DNA of 64,000 nucleotides from NCBI GenBank assembly GCA_002221725.1, contig NJFT01000067.1:116817-180816 (forward strand), given 5' to 3'. Position numbers and translations under genes: made by a program. Source of the DNA: Scedosporium boydii (Eukaryota > Ascomycota > Sordariomycetes > Microascales > Microascaceae). Position 1 is the first letter of the stretch. The number at the start of each line of letters is the position of its first letter. The notes beneath the pieces were generated by a model. That model worked only from the letters and a program-made list of their open reading frames with translations. It was not told where the DNA came from and did not search any database. Of this stretch, positions 36,161 through 49,200 are shown one piece after another.

Positions 36161-39100
36161 CGCTACTGCTTGAGCTGCTCGGTTGGACATTCTTCCCATG
36201 CCGTCGTATATGAAGCTATTACACTCGAGTTGTTCGTGGATGACGCGGAAGGAGAAGGCGAGATATCTCTAAAGCGTTCCTTCCCCAAGATATTTCTCGT
36301 GGCCTCGATCGATTGCGCAGGCTCAGTCTTGTCCTGGCTTGTCCGGGGGCTGTTTGTTCTATGTGAGGACTGACAGGTCACATTGATGCTTTGCAGGAAA
36401 GCTTGATGTACATGAGTGTGTGTGTGTCTCAGCAAATAGGGAGTCTTCCAATATTCCTAATATCATCTTCCACGTTCTTCTATGGCATCGGCTTGAGGCG
36501 TCTTTTTTTACTTTTCTTTCCCCGCACCCTCCGAGCTATGAGTGGCGGACTCTACGCGTATCCTGGACCTGGAGATTTCTGTCCCTTTCCTCAGCCCTTT
36601 GAATCTAGCTATTCTGTCTCAATCCTTAGATAAAGGAGGTCTGCTCCAGGGTGAGCTGAAAGGCCGAATGAAGGCAGCGGACGGACCAAATGGCTGCATC
36701 GCATATTATGCCTCTTCTGACCTAGCCGGACCGATACGAACAACGGCGAGCGGTGTTACACGACACGGCAGCGCCCAGCTCGATCCAGAAACACAAATCA
36801 AAAGAAAAGAAAGAGGCTGCTTCGAGCTCTCCACTCACACACACTTCCACACACACCTCTTGGCTTGGTGGCTTGCTTCTTCCCCGCTCTCCCCGTCCCC
36901 TCTTTCCCCGACTTTTTCTTATTGTTTAATTTGGGGGCATGATGCTGGATGGGAGGGCAGAAGGTCATTCTTGCATTCCGTCTTCTTCCTACGCTACCCT
37001 GCAGCTTGCTCGTCATAGAGAATAAAAAGGAAAGGAAAGGTATTCATCCGTGGATGAAACGGTCCGGCGGCGGGGGGAGGATGATGCATGACGCCGTCAT
37101 ACTCTCGCCCAGATAAGGGAAACCGAAGCGATGAGGAAAGAGTAAAAAGGCGAACTCAACTTTTTTTTTCTCATTCGAGAGATGGATTGAGCCTTGGAAC
37201 TGACCAAGAAAGCGCCGGCAACCTCAAATGTTACTTCCAGCTGCCACCAATGTCGAAGGCTTGAACCTACCACCCTTCATTGATCAATATCAATTGATGT
37301 ACGCAGATCCCGCGTCTCAAGTGGGGGACGTCGCGGGGAAGCACGAAGGGGACCGGCATGAAGGGGACGGGAGAGGAGGGAGATTGAAGGAAAAGAAACG
37401 AGGAGGTCTGGGATTGTCTCTCTTCCTGTTGGTCGGCTTCCAGGGATGTGTTCCACAAGCCCTCCTTCGACTGGATCTATGGCAGGAGTGCATCATCAAC
37501 GAGAAAAAAGCACCAACAAGGGGAAAGCAACAGGGGAAGAAATGGCCCTGTAAAATCCTGGCGATGGAGAGGGCGGACTGTGCCGCGGGCCCCCTCCCGG
37601 TTCCTTCGCCTGGCCTGGCCTGACCCTACTTACTTCGTAGTTTGGCTCTTCCCCTGGAACTAGAGTAGAGCATGCCCCAATCAAGGGCCAACCCAAGCCG
37701 TTTCTTTGATCCATGTTTGTTGAGGGCGGGGAGGAGAAGAAAAATCCAAAACTAATAAAAGTAATGGATAGGCCGAAGGCATGCGGGCCGGGGAACATGG
37801 GTATGCAGCTACCCGTCGCCACAACCCAGCCCAGGCGGGGGAGGACAGGGCAAAAAAAAGAAAGAAAAAAATGAGCGAGAAAAATCAATCCCTCTTTTGA
37901 CGTTCCAACCTTGCGTTCGTGTGTTTGGTTTACTACAGAAGAACCCCCATATAATGCCCAATATTAGAGCGTCTTACGTCTGGTCCGGGACGGGATGGTT
38001 CCCCACTTCCTGCTATAATTGAAGTGTTTGTCCCATCCATCGACTGCGGTTTTTATTAGTTTACCAGTTCTTGACGGCACGGGCTCGGGCACGGGCATGG
38101 GCACGGATGGCTGGCGATCCTGGGCCGTGGGAACGCTAAGGGTTCTACTGACCCGTGGTCTTGGAGACCAAACGAGAGCCGAGATCGACAGTATCCTAGC
38201 CTTTTGGCGTCGGTCCCCCTGTTGAGCCCAACTCATTAAAATCATATGAGTTAGAAGTGCCTGGCCGTGGGCGGAAGAACGTAATGTGTTGGGCGAGAGT
38301 GCGGGTTGTGCAGGAGAACCCTGAAACTTGAGGCCCGCCTTCTGCCCCCGAGATTACGATTGCGGCTGCAACATCCAGATTTGGGATAACGGGATGCCGG
38401 GACACGAGACGCCCATGTATTATCAGGTGAGATAGGCCTTGACGACTTTTCAAGGATGAGCTTGGCTTGTTGGGCATCGCTCCTCTCACTGCGGGAAGAG
38501 CCTCTCTACCTGTGTATTACTTCGTTAGTTTTAATGAGCTTGAAACAGGCGGGGAATGTTGCAATCAAGAAGACGCAAGAAATGGGGACAGGACGCGTCA
38601 ATTTGCCCTATATTGTCGCATCAAACGGCTTCTCCAAATCCCCCGTCCATCCCGAGGCCAAGTAAGCAGAAGCATAACAGGGTAGTAGTGCCAGATGGGA
38701 CTGGAGCAGGGGCAGCCAAGGAAAATTTCTTGCATAAGGATCAAGTGTGGATGGATGGGCAGCATCCAGTCTGTACGAAGTAATGTACATCAATGCCATC
38801 AACGGATGTGTTCGGGATGCCAACAGGATTAACACACTATTTCGTACGCACCGCACGAACTTCGCAACGTTCACTCCATTCCGCTCATAATCACAACCTA
38901 ACCCCACCTGATCATATCAACGACTAGCGAGTTCAAGGCATGAACCACTCTGGTCTCGAGAACTGCTCCTTGGAAACTGGTTCGCAGCTCACCCTTCCGG
39001 CCCTTTTTGCCCCGAGGACCGGGCATGAAAGGGCGAGGATGATGAGCACGAGCACGGACACTTGCACGGGCAGGAACCCAAGTACGAGCACAGGCACAAT

Positions 39101-42100
39101 GCGATCCTTCATTAATAAGTCTGGCATTTCGGATGGCTCCAGACCCTGAGCATTATCCGTCGTAGGGAACGTCGAGCTTGCACTACGAGGCAGGAACAAA
39201 TCAGTGATATTGCATCCGTGCGCGACGTCGTGTAATCTCGGCGTCGGTGAAGATGAACAGCAAGCATGATATGGAAAGTGGAACTTTGTCGATATGTCTC
39301 CGGTGCAGAAAGACGGCGAAGACGTCATCTCAAGCGTCGCCTGGCTCTGTAGATAACTATGTTACATACAGCGTACGCATACTTGAAAACTGCCTCGGGT
39401 TTCGGGTAGAGTTGCATGGGCGTAGCAGTATCAAGATCAATATCTCCAAGTCATGTCATGAAACCCCGCCAGATAAACCGAGGTCCTGATGCTCGTATAC
39501 TGCCGCAAGAAGCAACTTGCCGGGCCTCGGGGTGGATAGACGAAAATATCCTCGTCCTTTGGAGCTTGACTCGTATGTCTCTGGTTTACTTCGTAGTCGA
39601 CTTCGTACGGCACTTGCACTTACTCCCAGACCGACACCGACAAAAGCGGTCCCTCGCCAAGATATGTTCTTCGAGGAAGGCCCACCTTGGCAATTAAGCC
39701 AGCAGATGCAAAGCGGCAGGGGATGTTAATATTGCGAGACCATATTCTGCGAGTGTGAGCTGTCCAGTCCCAGCGGGACTTCTGTACTCCGTAGATGGTC
39801 ATCGAGGTACTCCCGCCTCCAGTCTATGTCTGTACCCATGCCCATGCATCACCACATGGATCGAATGTTTTGGGGACAGATGTGAGGAAAATGCTACTAC
39901 AGACAAAGTAAGATAGATGTATTACTTGCCGGTAGGTAGATATAGAGGGCCTGAACTCTCTCATGTTTGCAACCCTGCTTGGCTTCTCAATGGGTTGTTT
40001 CCCTCAGATGTTTCCAGTTGCTTGCCAAGGCTAGTTCTCCACGTTGTAATACACCTCCTCGTTCCCGCCTCCTTCAAAGACCGCTAGCTATTAATTGCCT
40101 CTCGTTATTGCCATCTCCACTCCCTGCACTCACTTAATCCGCTACATAGGACATGCCTGCTCTGTCCTCCCTGGCCCACCCCTGCTCATCAACGCCCCAC
40201 CTCCTCCCCCTCATCTATTAAGGGTATTGGTGATGAGGAGAGCCATTAATGCAGGGCATACATCTAAATGTACGGAGGGTCCCCTCGCCTCTCCTTGAAT
40301 GTGGAGCGCCGCTGCGACCCGTCGAGTTTCTAGACTGATGGTTGCAACAGTCCAGTCTCTCTGATAATGAAGGAGAGGACTTAGGATACAGGGGGGCGTG
40401 AGAACAATAAGAAGAAAAAGAGGGGCTTATGCAACTGCGAAGTGCGGTGGAAGAAGAGGACATGAAGAAAACAGAAGGACTAAAAACACTCTCGTCATTA
40501 TTATCACTCGAAGGCGCATAAACGCATATAGATTGAATGATGAGCTGGCGGGATGAAGGAAACTCCCGTTGGTATCTTGCACGAACAAACGGCAACGGAA
40601 ACAAACCGACTGCTTGGCGAGCGGCCCCCCGTCTGTCGTTCGTTTCGGGAGCTAACCTAGAAATGACCCGTCTTCAGTCCTGTGTGGATTGCTTCCTCTT
40701 GTACATTCGAAGTACTACAAAGTAATGTCGTCAAATCTATCGAGCGTTTTCTTTCTAAGGCATGGCGTGTCCCGATTTGACGCTCGTCGTTTCCCGTTGG
40801 CTCCCCCAGTCTAGTCTGTATCCCATTTGACAACAACCACCTTTTTGTAAACTAAACAAAACGAGGCGTTTTGATCTGCCACGGAGACTAAAACTTGGAT
40901 TCCTAGAATGGTGGGTAAGCAACTGCATTTCCGGAAGCGGGTGCCTCCTTTGCCGCCTTCCGGTTGGATTGATTCAAAAACCGCAACTTCGTGAGCAGTA
41001 CGATGGATGCACGATGCATGCAAGAACCAAGAGAACCACTCTGCCTCCGATAGGACTGGACCCCCCCATCACCATCCGTCTCCATACCGTTTCGCAGACA
41101 AACGTTACTTTTCCATCTTTGAAAGTTCATGCCTCTTTCCGCGCATTATTGAGCCTAGCCGTACCTGAGAAGGGTGGTGGGCTGCCCACGGACTTGATTC
41201 CGTCAAGAAATAGAGAAACGTTGGCAGTGTAAGTGGGACCTGGGTTTAGTGGTTTTAGCCCAGTCCACCAGGAGAGGAACAGCACACGGAGAGAAGCATC
41301 GCGTTTCTTGGCCCTGCAGAGTTCGAACGTTTCCCAGGCTTTTTAGTGCGCAGCGTTATGTCGGCAGTCAGACCAGAAAATGTTCGATTGATGGTGACAT
41401 TTCCCCATGCCATGGTGCTCTAGACTTCGCTTTGCTTCCAATTACTCCACAGGTATTAAGGGTTCGAGGTCCCATGAGGGGGGCATGTATCATTCTCCGC
41501 GTTGAGATTGGCGCAAAAGGTCGTAATACTAGTGTAGTACGCAGCAGATAATGCGAAGAAGAGGCCTGTCTTTGACACCCGGAGTGGACCGGTATCATTT
41601 CCCCTCAACCTCGAATACTTAGGACAGGTTATAGGCGTGGAGAATGTAGGATTTCGATCCATTGTCATGTAGCGGATGTGAAAGGTCTCCACACTCCCGC
41701 AGGCAAGGGACGAGGAATGAGCCCACAATGGCATTAGCATCATTTGGCATGATTTTGACAGCTTATTAGCAGCTCTCCAGCTAGTTCACTTCACACAGAC
41801 ACTGCCTGTCGAGGTGGGTGTTTGCTTTTTAATTGTGAGATGATCGACTGCTCAAGGATACCAAGACAAGGGCTCTCTGCTAGCTTTCGGAGCAGATGCT
41901 CCTACGACTAGCTGCATGCGACCAGGGCCCTGCCCAGTCACATTCTGGACTCTCTCCGAACCAGCGCCAAAAGGATTCGAAGCACCGTCCAACAAATGCA
42001 CGTCTGTCCGACTTGCTTGTACAACTCGAACGCTAGAAACCCCCCGGCCCGCGTAATTTTCCGTAGACCGATTCCTTCGCGCTCGGAGAGAAAATCGTCC

Positions 42101-42450
42101 CAAAATCACAAAAGATATCCTGTTCTCGCGCCGAACCAAACCATCGTCGCTTCTCTAAGAAGTCAAAAGAAAGAGAGAGACTCTGTCCAGATAAGATTGT
42201 CGTTTGTTTCTAATTGTAGGTAGTATTAAGAGGAGAACAAGCCTAGAGCCTAGCTTGGTTAGACTTGCGAAGCTAGAGCAAGAAAGTCAGTGCCCTTGGG
42301 TCTTGGGTTCCCTTGAAAAGGCGCACGGCTGGGCTCTGTGCTTCTCATCTCCTGTTTGCGGCCCAGAGATGCCGTGCCGAACCGGGTCCCCGTGCTCGGT
42401 GCGTGTGGCTGTCTCAGAGAATCAAAGGTATTCGGGAGGAGATGAAAGGG

Positions 42451-42507
42451 CTCAAGCTCAAGCTCAAGCTCAAGCTCAAGCTCAAGCTCAAACTCAAACT
42501 CAAACTA
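42451..42507. repeat. CTCAAG/CTCAAA hexanucleotide tandem repeat
   Basis: Six or more copies of CTCAAG pass into three of CTCAAA. It keeps an open frame (Leu-Lys or Gln-Ala depending on frame), but no gene is supported around it. Confidence 0.9.
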
Positions 42508-44857
42508 AACTTCCCTCCTTGTCTCGTCCTATCCGTGGGCGCTATTCGCGTTGCTAGCCTCGAGGCCTGGCCATCATATCCTTCCAAGTCAATTATTCCA
42601 ACACTATCGCTCAGTACTCCAAGTACCTCGTACAGCGTGCGGGGCTAGAAGAATGTACACAATTTTACCAATACTTCGTAATTGGGGACAAGATTCTGCC
42701 AGGGCCCAGGCCATTGTCATCAACAGCTTACAGCACAATGTACTGCGTACACTGCACTGCGTATTGTCTGAGGATTGGGATTGGTTCTTGGTTGCACGTG
42801 CAATTTCACGAGGTACATTCCCATGTCCAATCAAACAAGGGCCCCTGGTTCCTTGGTTCGATGATACTTAGTCGGACACTGTGAGCTTGAACCACCCCCA
42901 AGCCCAGGGCACTTGATGCCAGGCTGCTGGGTACGAACTAGGAAGTCCTTCAAGTCGATCATTCATCGAGTTGATCGATTCCGCCGCCAGACTGCTCATC
43001 CACTAAGATAGTAGCAATTACGAAGCAAACATGGCCTGGTCAGGCCTCGCGGAGTTGATGATGGGTTGGCGGAGGCCCTGGAGTGCCCCGTGCTGTCGAT
43101 AGTTCAACTTGAAATGCCTTAATCACGATCGCAAGTACTTGGAGATCAATCCAATTTCTCGCGTCACCCCCGGGCTCCTGGCCCCCCTCAAATCTCCTCC
43201 CGAATAAATCATACGTCGGGGCATGATAGCTTCATCTCGTGGATGTGTGATTGATCGGTCCCGCCCCAGATAGCGCAACTTTAGGCCTATAATTGAACTA
43301 GTTTAGCGTGGTCCCGCCCACTAAAATAAGGCACTCTCAACGGTCGTCGTCGATCTCATGGTTCCAAGGTTGGAACCAACACCTAACGCAGCACGGACCT
43401 CGCGAGCTTAATGATGCTAACGTCCGGAGGAGATTGGCTTCAGAACTTTAATCCCTGATGATGATACCCTTGACGGAACGAGCGTGCCGGTGTCAACTGT
43501 CAATCATCGCGAGGCCTCATGTACTACATTACTTCGTGTAAGTCCTGCCAAAGATAATGGAAAAATAATGAGCATTGACCGCCGGATGGAGGTGTCCGAC
43601 ACCATCGGCCGATTTATTCTTAGACAGCCCGATATATTGGGATATTACGTCCGTAAGCTCGATGTCGAAACCAAGGACTGAAAGCTGCGGCTCTCACCAT
43701 CGCTGACGACGCCAATCTATAAAGTACGAAGTACAACTAGTACAAACTCCGGCGGTGATTAGAGAGAGGTCACGTTGATCAAAGTCGGCGATAAGGCAGG
43801 GTGCGGTGGGCTCCAATGTCACCTGCCTGCTGTTGGGTCAAGTGTGAAAGAGGCGCAGGCATCGCCGACCATCTACCCTTTCGTACTGTTTGATTACAAG
43901 TTGCGGCTTTTCTTCAAGGGACCCATGACAGGCTTGGAGGGCTTGGGACAGGGCCTGGTGCCTACTCAATTAAGAACCCCCGTGTGGACTTGATGTGTCC
44001 GATACGTCAACAGCTGTCGGACAGGCGTAACTTATGAAGTACTTTGTAGGCCCTGGGCAAATTCTCAATATCCCTGGAAGGGGAGCAACGAGAGAGCGAT
44101 CGACCCTTGCCCTTGCTCTTGCTCTGCTTTGCATACCCCCTGGCCTTTGGGCTGGAAGCAAAATAAAATGTATGGAGTAGTGCAGAAACCCCAGCCACGA
44201 TTACCTTCATCGGTTGGTGAGGAGCAGTGTTCGAAGTCACACTAATACTTCACAATAACCAACCGGATATTCTAGAGTCCTTAGATTGTATTCTGGACCT
44301 CTTTATCCAACCGCAAATCACAGATATCAAGGCTTGCTTCGACGTGCCTCAACCAGGCTAGTCTCGGCACTAGTCTCGATGCAAATCCCCCCTTCACACT
44401 CGAGGAGGGTGAAAGCAAGGCACAGACAGGCTCACATCATACTAAAGATGACTAGAAAGCGCAGTGTTGGTTGCTTCGCTGCTCACTGAGCAGCATCGAC
44501 GGGCGGCATTCACAAGCAGGTAAGCAGCCTCCAGGAGGAGCATGCATGCTCTGTCCTCGCCCCTCCATTAGGTAGAGTAGCCAATCAAGCAGGGGGTCTG
44601 CCCGATTTTCCGGGGGAACGATGTCAAGGTCTCGAAGAGGGGGAGGGGGAGATCTAATGCCATTGGCAGAGGAGATATTCGAATCTGGAGTAGTCTTGTG
44701 TGACGCGAGCTTGTTGGGACAACAGGGGGGATGGGAAAGGGAGGGTAAGAAAGCAAGAGAGAATCCGGTGATATGGGCATGGAAAATAGTGTTCCCAGGT
44801 GGCGTTTTTGTTTCTTTTTGTCCATGCTGGATACCTCGTACAGAGGTCGCAGGGGTA

Positions 44858-44882
44858 AATAATGGCCCCTTGTCAGGTCACT
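44858..44882. repeat. left terminal inverted repeat of the Tc1 element
   Basis: 25 bp, 24 matching the right repeat. Confidence 0.88.
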
Positions 44883-44997
44883 TTGCCACTGTCCAAATAA
44901 GGATTAGGCCAGGAATACAGGGCATTTTAGTCACATTAAAAAGATACCAGAAAATAAAGTGAATTAACTAGGAAAAAAGAAGTACTATTTCAATCTA

Positions 44998-46116
44998 TCA
45001 AAAACAAGTATACATTCCATTTGCAGCAATCACTGCCTGCATACGCAATGGCATGCTGTCCATCTGTTTCTGCCAAAATTCAGGTTCGATCGACTGCCAT
45101 CCTTCTAATACCCAAGCGCGAAGGGTTGGATATGATGGCTTTGGCTCTACCGCGAAGTGTTGGTCAATGAAGTTCTTCATATGGTCCCAGCAGGTCTCGA
45201 TTGGGTTCAGATCTGGTGAATATGGTGGCCAATCGATAACTTCTATTCCACGAGCTGCGATTTCATTAAGTGTTGCTCGGGCATGGTGGCCAGGGGCATT
45301 ATCTTGCATGAGAACCAGCTTCCGACCTTCACTGCGCGCGTGGGAGATATAATCATCGATAATTGGAATGATGTGCTTACAATAGGACTCGCTTGTGATG
45401 CTATGCTATTCCTTTTCCCAGAAGAGCCCTGGACCTTGCGTTGTTCCTGCAAAAGAACCCCAGAACATCCATCCTCCCCATCGCCGCTCCTTGCGTACCA
45501 CACAGGTTGGGTCATAGGTTTCGTCAGCGCGGCGTGTAATCCAGGTCTTTCGATGGCATCTCCCAGCAACCCACGTTTCATCAGTCCAAAGGATTTCAGC
45601 CCATTGCGCAGCAGTCCAGTCAAGGTGGTCATAGGCAAACTGAAGGCGTTTGCGGCGGTTCTCTTCAGATATGAAGGGCTTGCGGACTGCAGGATATCTG
45701 CGATAGCCACATCGATTCAGTGTCCCGCGGATTGTATCTATGCCAAACTGGCCATCAAAAAGGATACGCGAGAGTTCAAGGAAGGTCATCTGGCGGCGCT
45801 CAGAAGAAGAAGAGATGAAAGCAATAAGTTCTTCTTGCTGCTGCTGCGTCATGAGGTGTGGGCGGCCAGGGCGGGCACTAACAAAGGCAGAGTCAAGAGC
45901 GGTGCGTATCTGATGCCGGCCATAGCCAGTAATAGTCTGGATTTGCAGATGGCTAATGGAGGCATCAAAATAGAGGGTTCGCACGCGTGCCCTCTCTGCG
46001 TTTGTGAGATGTGTTCGGTGGCCTCGAAGCATTGGTTTTGTTCTTTTTTTTTTCTTGAGGTTTGAAAATGTTAGAGAATAAAAGGTTGGAAAACAGATTT
46101 CTATGGGGGATGCCAT
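44998..46116 (-). pseudogene. Tc1-like transposase with one internal stop codon
   Basis: A single reading frame of 373 codons (from the ATG at 46116, or MLRGHRTHL at 46032) is broken once by TAG at 45408-45406. Upstream: helix-turn-helix DNA-binding segments (LTNAERARVRTLY, TGYGRHQIRTALD) and the first catalytic Asp in EILWTDETWV. Downstream in the same frame: the second Asp in LMQDNAPGHHA and the Glu in SPDLNPIETCW, with exactly 34 residues between them. The stop falls just after LFWEKE, where Tc1 relatives normally have Trp. TGG to TAG is a CpA to TpA change on the plus strand, the context preferred by RIP. A CAG to TAG change is also possible. As it stands it should not make full-length transposase. 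Confidence 0.9.
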
Positions 46117-46203
46117 ACTATTCTGTTATGAGCCAATTTATATGCTATCTGGTTATAACAAATAAGGTGATTTCGATATTACCCCACCCAAGTCACACCA
46201 TAC

Positions 46204-46228
46204 AGTGACCTGACTAGGGGCCATTATT
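46204..46228. repeat. right terminal inverted repeat of the Tc1 element
   Basis: Reverse complement of the left repeat with one mismatch. Confidence 0.88.
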
Positions 46229-49200
46229 ACAGGGGGGGGACCAAGTAGTTTTTCCCCAACCCGGCTAGTCGGAGGGTTGGTGATGGCTCGTGGACAGGGT
46301 ATTACGACTAGGTCTATGATCGTGCGAACCACCCTCCTCATAAACTAAAAAAAAAAAAAAAAAAAGCTTTACACAACTACGAGACGAAACCTCGTTGGCT
46401 GAAGCCAGTTACGTTTTTCTCGCATGTTGGATATTTGATTTTGTGGTGTTCTAACATTGCAGATGCTGGCTGATGGCACCGAATCCTGGTCCAGTAAATG
46501 TGGTCGAGAATGCATCAAATACTTCGTAACTTCGTACTCGACTCGCGATGAATTCGAAGCACGGCTGGGCGATGTCAGAAATCCTTTGGCAAACTTGGTC
46601 CTGGATTATTGTTGCGGTAGTTGTAGTTGACCGTAAGCCGCAGCCATCCGCACATGCCAAATCTGCAGGATCTGGAAAATCACGGCTTTATCTCCCAATA
46701 TCGATCATTTGCTTCCCATCTTTTTTTAAACATTGCCCCAATCCTTCTTTTCCTGTCTTGGAAGGATTCCATGGTACAAGATGACACGAGGAGGGTGTGA
46801 TGAGAGCTGGTGGCATTGCCCAATCGATGCAGTTTCTGGCTTTATTGAAGAAGTTCATGTCATGCGCGGTCATTGCAGAATTTCCTTGTTTCTCTGTTCT
46901 ACCTCGCCCGCCCTGTCTTGGCTAGTTCAGTTTGCCTCGTGTGGTTGTACGAAGCACAGAGTACATCTTTGACAGGCGGCACGAACTTGATATCCTTGAC
47001 CTACGATCCCAAGCAATCCCACATCCTTGTCGTGTCGTCCGTCGTCCTTTGGTTTGAGCATCGGACCCCAGTCCGGCTAAAGCTCGCCATTCAATGGGCA
47101 TGCGCGTAGTGTAGTAGTGTGCGAAGTGGTGTACGAAATACTGGTCATATCAAAGTGTTCCTCCATCCAATGCAAGTTGAAAGGGCTGAAAGAGCCACCC
47201 GACCATCACCGCTAGTTTAAGCTTGGACCATGGACTTTTTGCGCGAGCTAAGAGATCAATATTGAGCTATGCCCCCGGAAGAACAGCTTCAGGAACAAGG
47301 GTTCGTTGAAACCGCAATCGCTCGAAGCTGTCTTTCGAGGGCCTCAAATTGGGGGTAATTAAGTCGCAATGCTAGCGCACCGTGAGTTACGAAGGAGCAA
47401 ACGAGGACGAGTCTCGGCTCTTGGCTTACCCCGTTCAAACACGCAAACCTGTAGCTTCCCTGATCCTGGTTAATAGGACGGGCCTGTGCGGCGCGGCGGC
47501 AGCAAATGCATGAGACCTTCAATTGTGGGCGAGGGAAGGAGGGAAGGGAAAAAAAAGAGTGGAGAATCCCGAGGCCGGGACGATACGTGAATACCCAGAT
47601 GGCAAGGTACGAGGTACTTTGCAGTGTACTTTGTACTTCGTACCTCAGCCTGGAGTGTACTTCGTACATTCTTCATCGTACTACTTTGTAGTATTGCAGG
47701 GATAGCGTGGAGAAAACAAAGTCATGGTCCGAGTCCAAGTCGCTCTTGCAATACTTCGTGGAGGCGGACAAGACGAAAAGCAAGAAGCACTCGGTTGCAG
47801 CGTGCGCCCGAAACCATTTGATGCTCGACGCAAATCGTACAGTAAACTAGCTTTAATTGGTTGCACTGTTTTAGCACGAAGCAGAGATCCTGCGCCTTCC
47901 CTGCAAAATATGCGTGGCAGGTGCGATGCACTTGGTAAGAGCTGGCAAAAGCGGTCGAGGCACAGGGGACTGGACAGACCAAAAAGAGTTCGGACGCGAG
48001 AACGGTCTAACGATGCAGGAGGAAAACCACAGAACTTGCCTCGGGATACAGGTTACAGCCAAGCCCAGATAATCCACCAGTCTTCTGCTTGTCCAGGTAC
48101 CAACCCAATGCATCACCGACAAACGCAAGATGCGCACAAACCACTGGCGAAGTTGAATTTTTCTGCATCTGAATGGTGGTCTAGATCAATTTGATGCAAT
48201 AATGTGGTGGAGGCCAGAAATGAGGAAAAAGAAGTCTGTGAGCTCCCGTCCCTCTCTTCAGCCCGAATCCCTGGCTTTCCCTTGTTTCTTTGTTGAGAAT
48301 TGGGGTGACCGAGAAGCGGGCGGACGGCGGGCGGGCGGCCGCGGCACCTTTGATGAGGTTCTGTGGTACTGGTAAAAGGGAAGGAGAACTGGTTTCTGGG
48401 ACTTGTTTCTCTTATCCCCTCCCCTCCTTCAAACATGCGGGAAGAGTTGGTCTCTAGGATCTTTTTTGTGGTATCTCTTTTGTGGGAACATGAAGGGGGA
48501 AGGCAAGGGTGATCGACAGCATCCGTTCCAGAGCATTGCGCGTCTGGTTTGACATGCAGACGTATCAGATATTATATATCATTGGAGGTATATAATGGCG
48601 GAGATCTATGCCCTTTTCTCCAAATGTCAAGACAATTTTTGAATAAATTAGAAATCGGTCAATGCAAGTACACTTTTGTCCTGTCACTGCTGATCTCGAT
48701 ATCAATTCGAGTGTGACAGGCGAGATCTGGAGGGAACACCAGAAAGCCCTCAGTCTAACCTCAGTCTAAGCGTCAGAGAACGTCTGATCTCATCAAAAGA
48801 TGGGATCCACCCCCTTCACAATACACACTTCGTCGTCCGCAATGAGGAGCTAGAGAGGAGAGTCATACTTGGCACTGGCGAAAGTTGAAAGGATCAACGG
48901 GTGATGCCCAAGTCCAAAGTAGGAAAAAACCACAGATGCTTTAACTGCAAAGTTCCGTGCCGTCTTTTTGCTTGTCAAACGGGCACTAACATTACAAGGG
49001 AATTGCTTGTAATCGAACGAGAGGGTCTGGCGATCCCCGCGGAAGAACCGGGTATGTCAGGGCGGCTGGTCCCTCTGACCCGTATGGGTCAAACCGGATA
49101 TTCTAGGGTGTAAGAGTGTGAGAGAGATCGATTTCCCATTCTGTTTTCTACTCAGATTCGTACACAGCACTCCAGGGCGAAGTAAGAAAGTAAGACGATG

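Larger units (their letters stand above)
34934..44857. other. 9.9-kb gene-poor region
   Basis: No open frame here has protein-like features; the longest are under 180 codons. Contents that stand out: a tRNA-like segment with an adjoining A25 run (36020-36160), GGGC(A/T)C-type hexamer drift near 38073-38106, a CTCAAG repeat at 42451-42507, and exact TACTTCGTA copies at 37631, 38774, 39587, 42672 and 43725. It ends at the left TIR of the Tc1 element. Confidence 0.5.
44858..46228 (-). mobile_element. Tc1/mariner-superfamily DNA transposon (DD34E), about 1.37 kb
   Basis: Terminal inverted repeats of 25 bp with one mismatch (AATAATGGCCCCT-T/A-GTCAGGTCACT) bound a single transposase reading frame on the minus strand. 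TA precedes the left end at 44856-44857; on the right the bases are AC (46229-46230) unless the end is set one or two bases inward, so the TA target duplication is imperfect or the ends have drifted. Size and DDE spacing fit the Tc1 branch. Low damage (one stop in about 370 codons) points to a fairly recent insertion. It is the only clear mobile element in the window. Confidence 0.9.

Noticed and set aside
41460..41490. GGGTTCGAGGTCCC resembling a tRNA T arm
   Set aside because: Arms do not pair in the required register and no A box lies upstream.
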